From Candidatus Woesearchaeota archaeon (GTDB taxonomy: Archaea > Nanobdellota > Nanobdellia > Woesearchaeales > JAFGLG01), in contig JAFGLG010000017.1 of NCBI GenBank assembly GCA_016928155.1, positions 68,134 to 132,133 on the forward strand: a stretch of DNA of 64,000 nt, in the 5' to 3' direction. Numbering within the stretch: position 1 is the stretch's first letter; every line of letters begins with the position of its first letter. Positions 1-9,100 of the stretch are shown piece by piece. The notes under the pieces were generated by a model that did no database searches, was not told the origin of the DNA, and was given only the letters and a program-made list of their open reading frames with translations. The translations under genes and the position numbers were made by a program.

Positions 1-7
1 AAAAAAA

Positions 8-451
8 TTATGTCCTTGGGAACTCAAGCCCTCTCTGGACAAGGTTTTTCTCGAATCTCTTGATCTTGAATGCATTGATGATGTAGTCGAAAGCCTTGTC
101 CGCATCGAACTGCCTGCATGAGAAGATGTCGAATGCGATATACCCCTTGTCAGGGTATGTGTGGATGCTTATGTGGCTCTCGGCGATCACCACGAATCCT
201 GTGATGCCCCAGTCCTCTGGCTTGTGCTTGCCGTCGTACTTTATCACATAGGGCGGGATTATCTTTGTCATGCCGATTACAGACGGCAGGTTGTCGAGGA
301 CATCTCTTACTAGGAGATAATCGCCCAATGCCTTCTTGTCTGCATTATAACCGTCAATTGTGAGATGAGGACCATAACCCAAGCCCACCACCTTCCTCCT
401 GAGTCCGGTGAAGCTCATTTCTGTTGATTTTTTCAAAGCCTTTGTTGCCAT
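8..451 (-). CDS. speD: S-adenosylmethionine decarboxylase proenzyme
   Basis: Pyruvoyl-dependent enzyme that decarboxylates S-adenosylmethionine to supply aminopropyl groups for polyamine synthesis. The self-cleavage motif ESHISIHTYP is intact: the proenzyme cuts between Glu and Ser and the Ser becomes the pyruvoyl group. The downstream DIFSC supplies the conserved Cys. About 147 residues, slightly longer than the usual 115-130 because of an N-terminal extension. An upstream in-frame ATG exists at 463, but GGAGGGT lies just before the ATG at 451, so I prefer 451. Family call is firm; the start is less so. Confidence 0.93.
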   Translation of the reverse strand: MATKALKKSTEMSFTGLRRKVVGLGYGPHLTIDGYNADKKALGDYLLVRDVLDNLPSVIGMTKIIPPYVIKYDGKHKPEDWGITGFVVIAESHISIHTYPDKGYIAFDIFSCRQFDADKAFDYIINAFKIKRFEKNLVQRGLEFPRT

Positions 452-830
452 TCTACCCTCCAACCCTTTTTCAGGGTGTGTTTTTGATAGTATTGTTCTG
501 GGCCAAATAATTCTGCTTTTGGTTAAAAAAGGCCAATTTTATCCCTTTATTTTGATTCAAATCAGGTTTTTTCCTTTTCATTTCAATAAAATTCAATATA
601 AACCTTGTTAAATCAAAAAAGGGCTTATTGAGAATTAGATTTGAAGCAAAACAACTATATAAATATTTTGTTTTTGAAAGGGACAGGTTAAAGCAGAGAA
701 AAGAAATTTTTAAGACATAATAAGTGTTTGAAAACATTCTAGAACATTTTTTGCCATTTGATTCAAAAAATAAGCCTCTTTGAAAAAATAATGTTTTTTC
801 TGGCTTTTGTTGGCTTTAAAAAGGAAAATT
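452..830. other. AT-rich intergenic region upstream of speD
   Basis: No convincing gene. An 88-codon minus-strand ORF (471-737) is low-complexity and AT-driven. A short inverted repeat TGATT-CA-AATCA lies at 553-564. A TATA-like TTTATATTG on the minus strand (about 593-601) could drive speD, which would give a long leader; no box at a closer distance is convincing. Palindromic TTCTAGAA occurs near 739-746. Confidence 0.4.
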
Positions 831-1487
831 TTACCTTATTTCTATTACGAATACGCAATGGTCCTTCTCATAGTCCCCTATATCTCTTATGTCGATTATC
901 CTGGCCCACTCCCTGAGCTTCTTCTCAGTCTCCTGGAAGATGTCTCTTGGTTTCTTTGTCACATCGACAGATCTTGCCTTCAGTGCAAGTATCCCTCTTC
1001 CCCCGTTCTTAAGATAGAGCTGGCAGTTCTTCCTGAATATCTCTTCCTGGTTCTTCTGTGCGATATCCTGGAAGACCGCATCTGTCTGCGGCACAAGATG
1101 CAGGTATCTCTCTGGGTGGAATGCATCTGCCATTATCGGGATGATGTTTTTCCTTTCCTGGCACAGGAACACAAGATCCCTCATCATTCTCGGAGCGAAC
1201 TCGACCCCGAAAGCCACACCATCTTTGACTATGTCTGACACATGGCTTATTGTGGTTCCTGTGCTTGCTCCCAGGTAGAGCACTTTTGCCCCTCTCATTA
1301 TCCCGGTCTCCCTGATCCCGAGCATCATCGCAGCGCCGAGCTTTGATTTGAAGCAGTCCCACTCGCGGTACTCTTTGCCGCCTTCCCGCCATATCCTTTC
1401 TCCGTAGACCTGCGTGCCTGGGACCAGGTTCTCTGTATAGATCCTCCTGTTCGCTTCGAACACGCTGTCAAATCTGGTCTTTTTCAT
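831..1487 (-). CDS. flpA: Fibrillarin-like rRNA/tRNA 2'-O-methyltransferase
   Basis: SAM-dependent catalytic subunit of the box C/D sRNP, which 2'-O-methylates rRNA and tRNA at sites chosen by guide RNAs. The SAM-binding loop reads VLYLGASTGTTISHVSD, followed by GVEFAPR and ADAFHPERY, all characteristic of fibrillarin. Length of 218 residues is normal. It lies 24 nt downstream of nop5 on the same strand, the usual archaeal pairing, and is probably translated from the same mRNA. No Shine-Dalgarno is visible before its ATG. Confidence 0.96.
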   Translation of the reverse strand: MKKTRFDSVFEANRRIYTENLVPGTQVYGERIWREGGKEYREWDCFKSKLGAAMMLGIRETGIMRGAKVLYLGASTGTTISHVSDIVKDGVAFGVEFAPRMMRDLVFLCQERKNIIPIMADAFHPERYLHLVPQTDAVFQDIAQKNQEEIFRKNCQLYLKNGGRGILALKARSVDVTKKPRDIFQETEKKLREWARIIDIRDIGDYEKDHCVFVIEIR

Positions 1488-1511
1488 TTTATTTCTTGCT
1501 GCATCATTATT

Positions 1512-2456
1512 TCATTTCTTGCCGAAGTAGTCCTGTTTTGCCGCAATGGACAGCTTTGATGCGAGCTTCCTCGCTGTTTTCCCCCTTTGGTCCCGTTTTG
1601 CCTTCTGGACCTCAGGATGGCTGTAGAGCACACCGTATTTCGGCGGTTTCGCTTTTGTCTTGAGATGCCTGAACAGGGCTTTCTCTGCTCCGAGGATCTG
1701 TATTGTGCTGCTTGGCACTTCGGCAAGCTTCTTCAGGCTCTTTGCTATGCATAGCAGCTTTGCCACTATCATTGTCCCGCCTATCTTCTTCATGTGGGGG
1801 CAGTATCTCTCCTCGACATTGTCGAGGTATTCCATGTGTTTCTTCCTCAGCCTGAACAGGCCTTTTGTGTGCTCTGCCAGAGAGTATATCTCCTCAAGGT
1901 CCTCTGGCGGGAGGTCCCTGCCCATTGTGATCTCTATGGAGCGGGCCTTGAGCACGTCGTCCCTCTTCTTTCCTTTGCACCCTAATATCTCGTCGGCATA
2001 TTGCTCGTGGTCCTGTATGCTCCTGTCTATCTCCGGCACATGGAGGGAGAACCACTCTCTGAGCCTCTTTGCGTGGGTGTTTATTGACTTGTCAAGCTCC
2101 TCTATGCTGCTTGTCGTCTGGATTATGAGGTTGTCGTCATTGACAGAATTGCTCACCTGCATCTTCACTGTCCTGATGGCCTTCTCCCTGTTCCCGGGAT
2201 CGGCATGCACCAGGAGCATTGCCCTGCGTATCTTCTGCAGGTCATTTTCTGCGATCGCATTGTTTATGGCATACAGCAGCCTGGCAGAATTTTGCTTGCA
2301 GCTCTCTTGCTCTCTGTCTGTTATCTTGCCCTGTGCCTTCTCCAGCATCTCCTCATCAGAGAGCCCGTCCCCTATTCTCTTTGCATTCTTCATGCCCTCA
2401 TCTATGAGGAATTGTGCTTCTGATGTTGTGTATATGTATCCTGCCATTGTTTTCAT
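1512..2456 (-). CDS. nop5: Nop5/Nop56/Nop58-family box C/D RNP core protein
   Basis: Scaffold protein of the box C/D sRNP that bridges L7Ae-bound guide RNA and fibrillarin. The Nop domain is recognisable in the C-terminal half (GGTMIVAKLL, ILGAEKALFRHLK, KYGVLYSHPEV, ARKLASKLSIAAK). At 314 residues it is shorter than many archaeal Nop5 proteins; the N-terminal fibrillarin-binding domain looks reduced. A TATA box sits about 27 nt upstream, so translation probably starts at or near the mRNA 5' end; ATG at 2447 is an alternative start. Confidence 0.94.
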   Translation of the reverse strand: MKTMAGYIYTTSEAQFLIDEGMKNAKRIGDGLSDEEMLEKAQGKITDREQESCKQNSARLLYAINNAIAENDLQKIRRAMLLVHADPGNREKAIRTVKMQVSNSVNDDNLIIQTTSSIEELDKSINTHAKRLREWFSLHVPEIDRSIQDHEQYADEILGCKGKKRDDVLKARSIEITMGRDLPPEDLEEIYSLAEHTKGLFRLRKKHMEYLDNVEERYCPHMKKIGGTMIVAKLLCIAKSLKKLAEVPSSTIQILGAEKALFRHLKTKAKPPKYGVLYSHPEVQKAKRDQRGKTARKLASKLSIAAKQDYFGKK

Positions 2457-2470
2457 GGACTCCGGGCCTG

Positions 2471-2483
2471 TTTAAATATATTT
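2471..2483 (-). promoter_or_regulatory. TATA box of the nop5-flpA operon
   Basis: On the minus strand the sequence reads AAATATATTTAAA. Initiation 25-27 nt downstream would fall around 2450-2458, at the nop5 start codon, which suggests a leaderless or nearly leaderless mRNA. Inferred from base composition and spacing only. Confidence 0.55.
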
Positions 2484-2511
2484 GCTTTGGAGGTGGCTTT
2501 GTGAAAATGCT

Positions 2512-3444
2512 TCAAGGCAGTATCCTGAATCTCGTGTTTATCATGCCCCACTCTATGAATAGCAGCAATAAGGACAGGAATAGCAGGGGCACCTGCAGTT
2601 TTATTGGTATGTTCTGTATGTTGAATGACGCTATCTCCATGAATGCTGCTGCCAGGTCTTCTTTGCTCTCTGCCCTGAAGTATTTGCCGCCTGTCTCAGA
2701 TGAGATCTTCTTCAGCAATGGCTCATCCAGCATGCTTATTATGTCTATCCCTGCGAATTTTCCTCCCTGCTCTGTGCCTATCCCTATCGTGTGTACTGCC
2801 ACATTCTTCCTCCTGGCGAATTCTATGCCGGTGTCTGGGTGCGTTCCGACATTGCTCTGCCCGTCTGTGAGCAGCACTATCGCCTTGGCATTGTCTGCCC
2901 CTTCAAGGAGGTTTGCAGATGTTATTATCGCTTCTCCGAGGTCTGTGCCTCCGCTCGGGCTTATCTCCATGCCGCGTATCCCGCTGTTGACATTGTTTTT
3001 GAGGATTGTCATGTCTGACTCTATTGATGCTGTGCCTGCGAAGCTGACAAGCCCTATATCCGTGTATGCACCGATGCTGTCGACAAATATCTGCGCTGTC
3101 TCTTTGGCTGCCTCGAACCTGCTCGGGTGGAAATCGTCTGCTATCATGCTTCCTGACGCATCCAGCGCTATGACATAGGAGAAGTCGCTGACTTTGCCTT
3201 CATACCAGAGGACTGCTCCTGCTATGGAGAATATCAGGAAGAAGAGTATGGATAGCCTGAATGCGAGGAGAGTGTAGTTCTTTGTTATGACTTTCTTGCC
3301 TGTCACTCTCTCGAGCGCCTTGTAGTTCGCGAATTTCAGCGCCCTTAGCTGTGTGAATCTGAGGGTCAGGAAATGGGTGGCTATGAGCAGTGGGATGCTG
3401 AGTAGGAACCACAGGTATACGGGATGTGTGAATGTTATCTCCAT
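2512..3444 (-). CDS. Membrane-anchored von Willebrand factor A protein (BatA-like)
   Basis: VWA-domain protein of the kind that works with MoxR ATPases. An N-terminal membrane segment (about residues 10-28) and a second near 55-80 are followed by a VWA domain with a complete metal-binding MIDAS: DASGSM, the Thr of SGGTDLGEA and the Asp of LLTDGQS. A last hydrophobic segment (LLFLSLLLLFIEWG) closes the protein. The gene is the last of the operon and overlaps the DUF58 gene by 10 nt. Family knowledge: MoxR-DUF58-VWA sets act as chaperones or metal-insertion machines. Its target here is inferred to be the giant surface proteins of the same operon. Confidence 0.9.
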   Translation of the reverse strand: MEITFTHPVYLWFLLSIPLLIATHFLTLRFTQLRALKFANYKALERVTGKKVITKNYTLLAFRLSILFFLIFSIAGAVLWYEGKVSDFSYVIALDASGSMIADDFHPSRFEAAKETAQIFVDSIGAYTDIGLVSFAGTASIESDMTILKNNVNSGIRGMEISPSGGTDLGEAIITSANLLEGADNAKAIVLLTDGQSNVGTHPDTGIEFARRKNVAVHTIGIGTEQGGKFAGIDIISMLDEPLLKKISSETGGKYFRAESKEDLAAAFMEIASFNIQNIPIKLQVPLLFLSLLLLFIEWGMINTRFRILP

Positions 3445-4331
3445 CTTGCCTGCCTCTCAATGAAGAATCTCCTTATCTTCTGGTTGAACGGCTCGTGAGT
3501 CTCGAGCACGAGAAGGTCTCCCTTGGATTTTGATATCACACTCTTTACATGCGCGAGGTAGCTCTCGCTGTCTGTATGATATCTGCTCCTGACCTGGCTT
3601 GTGTCTATGAGCATCTGCTGTCCTGTGTTTATGTCTGAGACAATTATCTCTCCTTTCCCCGGAAGCTCGTAGTCTATCCTGTCGCGTATCATTATGCATA
3701 TCAGGTCGAATTTCTGTGATAGGAGTTGCATTGCTTCTTCCCAGCTCTTTGACAGGCTCAGGAAGTCAGAGATGAGTATCAGCATGCTTCCCTGTGGCAG
3801 TGCTCTCATTATGAATTTTATTGGATCATCGAAATTGTTCCTGCCTCCGTATAAGTAAGGGTTTGATATATCTTTTGAGAGCAGGAACAGCTGCTGGTTC
3901 CCCCTCTTTGGCATCTTGAATGCCTTGACTGTGTCGCTGAACATGATGTATCCTACATTGTTCTGGGATTCCAGGCTTGCGAATGCTATGTTCGCTGCGA
4001 CCTCTGCTGCATATTCACACTTCAGCTTCTCTGCTGTGCCTGTTATCATGCTGTCGCTCACATCTATCACGAAGAACACATTCAGGTTCCTCCCTTCCAT
4101 ATACTCTTTTATCAGTGTCTCGCCTGCTCTCAGGCTGGCCTTCCAGTCTATCTTTGAGGCGTCATCCGCCGGCGTGTATACCCTGTAGTCAGCGAACTCG
4201 AGGCCTATGCCTTTGAAGTAGCTCCTGAACTCGCCTTGTATCCCTCCTGCACCGCGGGTTGTCTGTTTTGTGACAATCTCAAGCTTTTTCAGCAGCGGCT
4301 TCAGGTTTATGTTGAGGCTTCTTTCAGTCAT
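3435..4331 (-). CDS. DUF58 domain protein (MoxR partner)
   Basis: DUF58 protein of 298 residues. The family signature YTPADDASKIDWKAS with nearby EYMEGRNLNVFFVIDVSDSM is present; the last part is a degenerate VWA metal-site motif (DVSDS). There is no evident membrane segment, so it is probably cytoplasmic or peripheral. It overlaps moxR by 4 nt (ATGA) and the VWA gene by 10 nt, indicating translational coupling. DUF58 proteins nearly always occur beside MoxR ATPases; their biochemical role is not settled. Confidence 0.92.
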   Translation of the reverse strand: MTERSLNINLKPLLKKLEIVTKQTTRGAGGIQGEFRSYFKGIGLEFADYRVYTPADDASKIDWKASLRAGETLIKEYMEGRNLNVFFVIDVSDSMITGTAEKLKCEYAAEVAANIAFASLESQNNVGYIMFSDTVKAFKMPKRGNQQLFLLSKDISNPYLYGGRNNFDDPIKFIMRALPQGSMLILISDFLSLSKSWEEAMQLLSQKFDLICIMIRDRIDYELPGKGEIIVSDINTGQQMLIDTSQVRSRYHTDSESYLAHVKSVISKSKGDLLVLETHEPFNQKIRRFFIERQARWR

Positions 4332-5359
4332 GGTATCGGCACTTTCTCCAGTATCTCATCTATCACACTGTCTGAATTTATCCCTTCGCTCTGTCCTTCA
4401 TAGTTGAGCAGTATCCTGTGTCTGAGCACATCATGCGCTATGGTCTTGACATCATTGGGGGTCACATAGTTCCTGTTGTTCATCAGCGCCTCTGCCTTGG
4501 CTGCAATGAAGAGACCGATAGATGCCCTGGGAGAGCAACCCCATTCTATGTACTTGCCCATCTTCAGATGGTAATTTTTCGGGAATCTTGTTGCATCTAC
4601 AAGGCTGACAAGATATTGCCTGACCTTGTCATCCATGAATATCTTGTGGACATCTGACTGCATCGCCAGGAGCTTCTCTTTTGTGAGGATTATTTTCATC
4701 TCGGGCTTCTCCAGTCCTTCCAGGGTCATGTTCTTCTCGAGTATCTCCTTTTCCTGGTTTATGTCGGGGTACATTATGTTCAGCTTGAACAGGAACCTGT
4801 CGACCTGTGCCTCCGGGAGGGGATATGTCCCGAGAGATTCTATGGGGTTCTGCGTCGCAAGTACGAAGAATGGCCTGTCGATGTTGTATGTCTCCTTTCC
4901 GATTGTTGCCTGTTTCTCCTGCATGCACTCAAGGAGTGCGGACTGGGCTTTGGGCGGTGCCCTGTTTATCTCGTCTGCGAGCACGAAGTTGCTGAAGATC
5001 GGACCCTTGACGACATAGAATCCTTTCTTCTCGTCATAAGCCGTGATTCCTGTGATGTCTGTAGGCAGCAGGTCCGCTGTGAACTGGATCCTCTTGAAGC
5101 TGCACCCTGTTACGCTAGCAAGGGTCTTGACAAGGAGTGTCTTGGCTATCCCGGGCACTCCCTCAAGAAGTACGTTCCCGCTGGCGATCAGCGCCCTGAA
5201 AAGGCTGTTCACGACATGATCCTGGCCCACCACTGCTTTTGATATCTCCTCTCTTGCTTTCTGCAGGTCTTCATTGTATAACTGGCATTTCCCGTTGAAC
5301 TCTGATTTCTTCTCCCCAGTATTTATTGTCTTGGCTTTTTGCATTATCTGTTTCAGCAT
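4328..5359 (-). CDS. moxR: MoxR-family AAA+ ATPase
   Basis: AAA+ ATPase of 343 residues. Walker A is GVPGIAKT, Walker B LVLADEINRAPPKAQSALLE and the sensor region VLATQNPIES, all typical MoxR sequences. MoxR proteins act as chaperones or cofactor-insertion ATPases with VWA partners. The longest ORF starts at a GTG (5368), but AGGTGATC lies immediately before the ATG at 5359, so the latter is taken. It sits between the coiled-coil protein gene (gap of about 17 nt from the chosen start) and DUF58 (4-nt overlap), in an operon that begins with two giant surface proteins. Confidence 0.95.
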   Translation of the reverse strand: MLKQIMQKAKTINTGEKKSEFNGKCQLYNEDLQKAREEISKAVVGQDHVVNSLFRALIASGNVLLEGVPGIAKTLLVKTLASVTGCSFKRIQFTADLLPTDITGITAYDEKKGFYVVKGPIFSNFVLADEINRAPPKAQSALLECMQEKQATIGKETYNIDRPFFVLATQNPIESLGTYPLPEAQVDRFLFKLNIMYPDINQEKEILEKNMTLEGLEKPEMKIILTKEKLLAMQSDVHKIFMDDKVRQYLVSLVDATRFPKNYHLKMGKYIEWGCSPRASIGLFIAAKAEALMNNRNYVTPNDVKTIAHDVLRHRILLNYEGQSEGINSDSVIDEILEKVPIP

Positions 5360-5376
5360 TTTGATCACCTGTTTGG

Positions 5377-6117
5377 TTATATCCTGATTTTTGCGGCTTT
5401 TGACGCCATCTGTCTTATCCTTCCGGACTCTTTCTTCAGCTTTATAACATCATTGTGATTCTCCTCTACGAATAAGGATTTTATTCTCTTGATCACTGGT
5501 TTTACTGGCTTCCGGGCTTCTTGCTTCTCGGACTTTGTCCTCTCAGTCTCCGGATGCTGTGGCTCTGGCTCGACTTTTTTCTCTATTGTCTTCTCTGGCC
5601 TGATTGCTTTCGGATTCTCAGGCTCGATGGGCATGCTTAGCTTCTCATGGTATCTCTTCATCTCTGTTTCCTTCTCTCTGGCCTTATCTTCCTGTCTCTC
5701 GAGTTCTTTTTTCTCTGCTGTATGGGACGAGCCTGCTGATGTGAGCTTCTCTATTATCCTCTCGAATTCTTTTACTAGGTCCTGCAGCTCTTCCTTGGTC
5801 ACGGATCCCCCGCTGTATCTTTTCTGTGTGAGCGCTCCGGAGAATTCTGTCACGCTCCTGTAGAATACCTCGCCCATCCCCTTTGATTTTTTCTGGACAA
5901 TGCCGGGTATCTCTTCTATTGTGTATTCATGCGGCAGAGCATAGTATTCAGAGAAGAATCTCTTGACTATCTGATTGAGTTCTTCGAGCATGTTCTGCGT
6001 GTGCAGGTGCTCTGCCTTGTCTATCATTATCTCGCCGAGTATTTTCCTTTTCGCCTGCTTCTGCTGCTTCTGACGATTCTGACGATTCTGACGATTTTTT
6101 GGAGGGGCTTTTTTCAT
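5377..6117 (-). CDS. Cytoplasmic coiled-coil protein with adaptor-like N-terminal domain
   Basis: 246 residues, no signal peptide or membrane segment; no named family recognised. It starts with a basic Gln/Asn/Arg stretch encoded by a 9-bp repeat (three near-copies at 6071-6097), followed by a helical domain (about residues 38-135) and a highly charged Glu/Lys/Pro tail. The helical domain resembles, by eye, the cytoplasmic tail of the 1993-residue protein: LEELNQIVKRFFSE versus LETLAYILRVFMKE, then a matching YxxxxEE and a final EL..(I)..IxxxxTS helix. The start overlaps the preceding gene by ATGA. Location between surface proteins and moxR suggests an adaptor linking them; this is inference. 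Confidence 0.75.
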   Translation of the reverse strand: MKKAPPKNRQNRQNRQKQQKQAKRKILGEIMIDKAEHLHTQNMLEELNQIVKRFFSEYYALPHEYTIEEIPGIVQKKSKGMGEVFYRSVTEFSGALTQKRYSGGSVTKEELQDLVKEFERIIEKLTSAGSSHTAEKKELERQEDKAREKETEMKRYHEKLSMPIEPENPKAIRPEKTIEKKVEPEPQHPETERTKSEKQEARKPVKPVIKRIKSLFVEENHNDVIKLKKESGRIRQMASKAAKIRI

Positions 6118-9100
6118 TTTTTCCTGCCTCCGTATCTCCTGTAGATGAAATATCCGGCAATTGATGTGAGCCCTACCAGCATGAATCCGAACATGAACAG
6201 GAGTGAGTTTCCTATAGCATTGAGTATCCTGGGGTTCTGGACCTCTTTCTCAGGTGGCTCAAGCAGGTAGTTGCACACTGTACGCACCTGTTCGAGCATC
6301 TTGTCTGCCTCTTCATAGTTCCCAAGATCTATCTGTTCCTCGGCTCGTTCAAGGACTTCGTTGAGTTCCAGGCATTTGGGATTCCTTTGGAGCAGGTCTC
6401 TTGTGAAAGCGACTTTTGTATTGACAGCTGTCCTGTTGCCTTCTGCCTTCTCGAGGGAGTTTATGTATATCTTTGCACTGTCTGAGAATGCGGGGCTGGT
6501 CACATTTGCCCTTATGATTATCTCATATGTCCCGAAGATCTTGTATGACTCTATGTACATCTCGGTATATTCCTGCTCGTTGACTCCTATCTCGTCGAAG
6601 TATGGCTCGCTGAAATATGCTTTTATATCGGGATTCTCTGCCTCAAATGTCAGGTTCACTCCCCTGAATGTCTGGTTGCCGTTGTTCTTGATGTATATTG
6701 GTGTCATGAATGTGTTGTTCTTGTACATGGTTATGTTGCCCGGATAAAGTATTTTTATTGGCGTGAATACCCGCACCTCTTCCCTCTTGAGGCTTGTCCT
6801 TGTCACTGTCCTTGTGATTGTCTCTGTCTGGGTCTGGGTCTCATCCTCTACTGGATTGTAGATTATTGTTATGTTGTTGCTCCATGCGGTCGCATTCCCG
6901 TCTGATGCTGTGAAATAAACTGTCTCGACACCGGACCAGTCTGCCTCTGGGAAGATTGAGACCTTGTTGTTTGAGGTGTTTATCAGTATCTCAAGGTGGA
7001 CTGCTCCTGACACATTGTAGTGCAGCTCTGTGTTCCCGTCTGCATCATAGAAGAAGTCATCGAGGTCTATCCATGGGTCGACTATCACATCCTCGTCTCT
7101 CGTGAGGTTGCTTATGACGTAATTGACTGTTGCATTGGCTAGTGATGGGCTCTCTCCTGATTCATTTGATCTGAACAGTAACCGGTATTGGAAGAACTGG
7201 TAGCTTGGGCTGTCTATTGCATTGCTTGTCGCATTTCCCGGGTCAGACCAGTCTGTGAAATCTGTTGTCTCGTATTGTGAGCTCCTTGTCTGGAATGTTA
7301 TGTTTGTGCCGTTCGGCTCTGAGGATCCCAGATCCATGATCGAGAACCTGAAGTTTCCGTCATCCTCTACCATGTCGATGATCTCTGATGTGTAGAGCCC
7401 GCTCAGGTATGGCGGAGGTGGGTCTGCAAGTTTCATTCTGCCTGATTGGAATGTGAGGTTGATGAATGTCCCGTTCTGGAATGATCCTTCTGATAGGTAT
7501 TCCTTTTTTCCGAATACAGGTGCCCTGTTCACATTCAATACCTCTATATGCCACCAGAAGCTTGTGTTCTCACCCCACCTGTCAGTTATTGTCACATTGA
7601 GTGTATGGTTCCCTTGGGCAAAGTACCCTGGATAGTAATCATACTCTGTGCCATTTATCTGCTTGCTCTTTCTATCCATTGTCCAGTTATAGCTCAAGGA
7701 ATCATTGTATGGCAGGTCTGGATCAGTCGCATTTATTATGAAAGTCCAGGTGTCTGTCTCCAGTATTGTGAGGTTTGTCTCATTTGTCCAGTATGTTCCG
7801 TTTGTCGCATTCCACCATAATATCTCAGGAGGATCATTGTAGAACAGGACTTCGAATCTTAATGTAGTGGTATTTGTTGAATTCCCGTCTGTTACAGATA
7901 TGTTGACTGTGTGGTTGCCCACTTGTGTTATGTTTGGCGTGAAATTTATCAGCGCCTGCCTGAGCGTGAGGTTGTATATGCTGATGTTGAACAGGTTTGT
8001 CTCATTTATGAAAACATTTGAGAAGTTCAGCGTATCATTCTCCTCGTCTGTCGCATTGAGCACCAGGAAGAAATTGAACCCTTCATACACTGAATCCCAT
8101 TCAGGATATGAATCGATTGGCGGGTCGAAATAGGGGGTATCATTGACTGCACTGATGTTCAAGGTGAAGTTTGTTGAGTTCCAGAGCTCTCCATCTGTCA
8201 CATTGAGATAGATTGAATAGAGGCCGACTAGCTCCCATCCAGGCGTGAACGATATCAGTCCTGTTGTCTCGTTTATGGTGAATATGCTTGCATTGCTGTA
8301 ATAATACAGGTCGTCATTGTCGAAATCATCCGCATCTATGTCATATTCGCACAGGCTGTCCTCTGAGCAGTTCATCATGCCCGGCACATTTGTGAAATAA
8401 GGGGCGTGGTTGTCTGTCACATTAACCAGCACAATCACCTCATCATTGAAGCGCAGGGAATCATTGACGCTTATCCTGACATATTCCCAGCCAGTATGGT
8501 CTGGTGTGAAGTTGATGAGGCCGGTCGCATATCCTGTGCCTGCCCCGGTTATGTCTGTTATGTTGAAGTATGTGCTGTTCTCGTAGAATGTTTCTATGTC
8601 TAGGTCTGTATCAGAAGCGTTTATGCGGATCGTGTATGTCTTGTTCACTCTTGTTATTATGGGATCAGGTATCGGCCCCAGCACAGGCGGATCATTCTGG
8701 TCTGTTATGTTAAGCAGATATGTGCTGCTGTTCACTGCTCCGTGCGAATCATTGACATATATTCTGATTGTATTGAGCCCCACATGGATCTGGCTGGGTG
8801 TGAAGCTGAATGTCGCATAGGCGAATGAAGAGTTGACATTGACCTGATTGACGCTGAAATAGCTGAAGTTGCTGTAGAATGTCATGCTGTCATTGTCGAG
8901 GTCTGTCGCATTGACATAGAGGGAATAAAGCGATTTTTCAGGTACTATTTCATCTGGTATCGGGTAAGGTCTCAGTATTGGTATATTGTTGGCCATTATC
9001 TCTAGGTTGAAGCTGATTGTGCTGTTCACTTTGTTGTCATCGACCCATATCCTGACAGTATAATTGCCGACTTGGCCGGCTGTGGGTGTGAAGTTTATCA

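Noticed and set aside
471-737. 88-codon minus-strand ORF upstream of speD
   Set aside because: Phe/Leu/Asn/Lys low-complexity from AT-rich intergenic DNA, no ribosome site, no domain.
6071-6097. 9-bp triplicate (TGACGATTC-type) at the start of the coiled-coil gene
   Set aside because: Real but short; simply encodes repeated Gln-Asn-Arg in a disordered basic N-terminus, so it was noted in the gene entry only.
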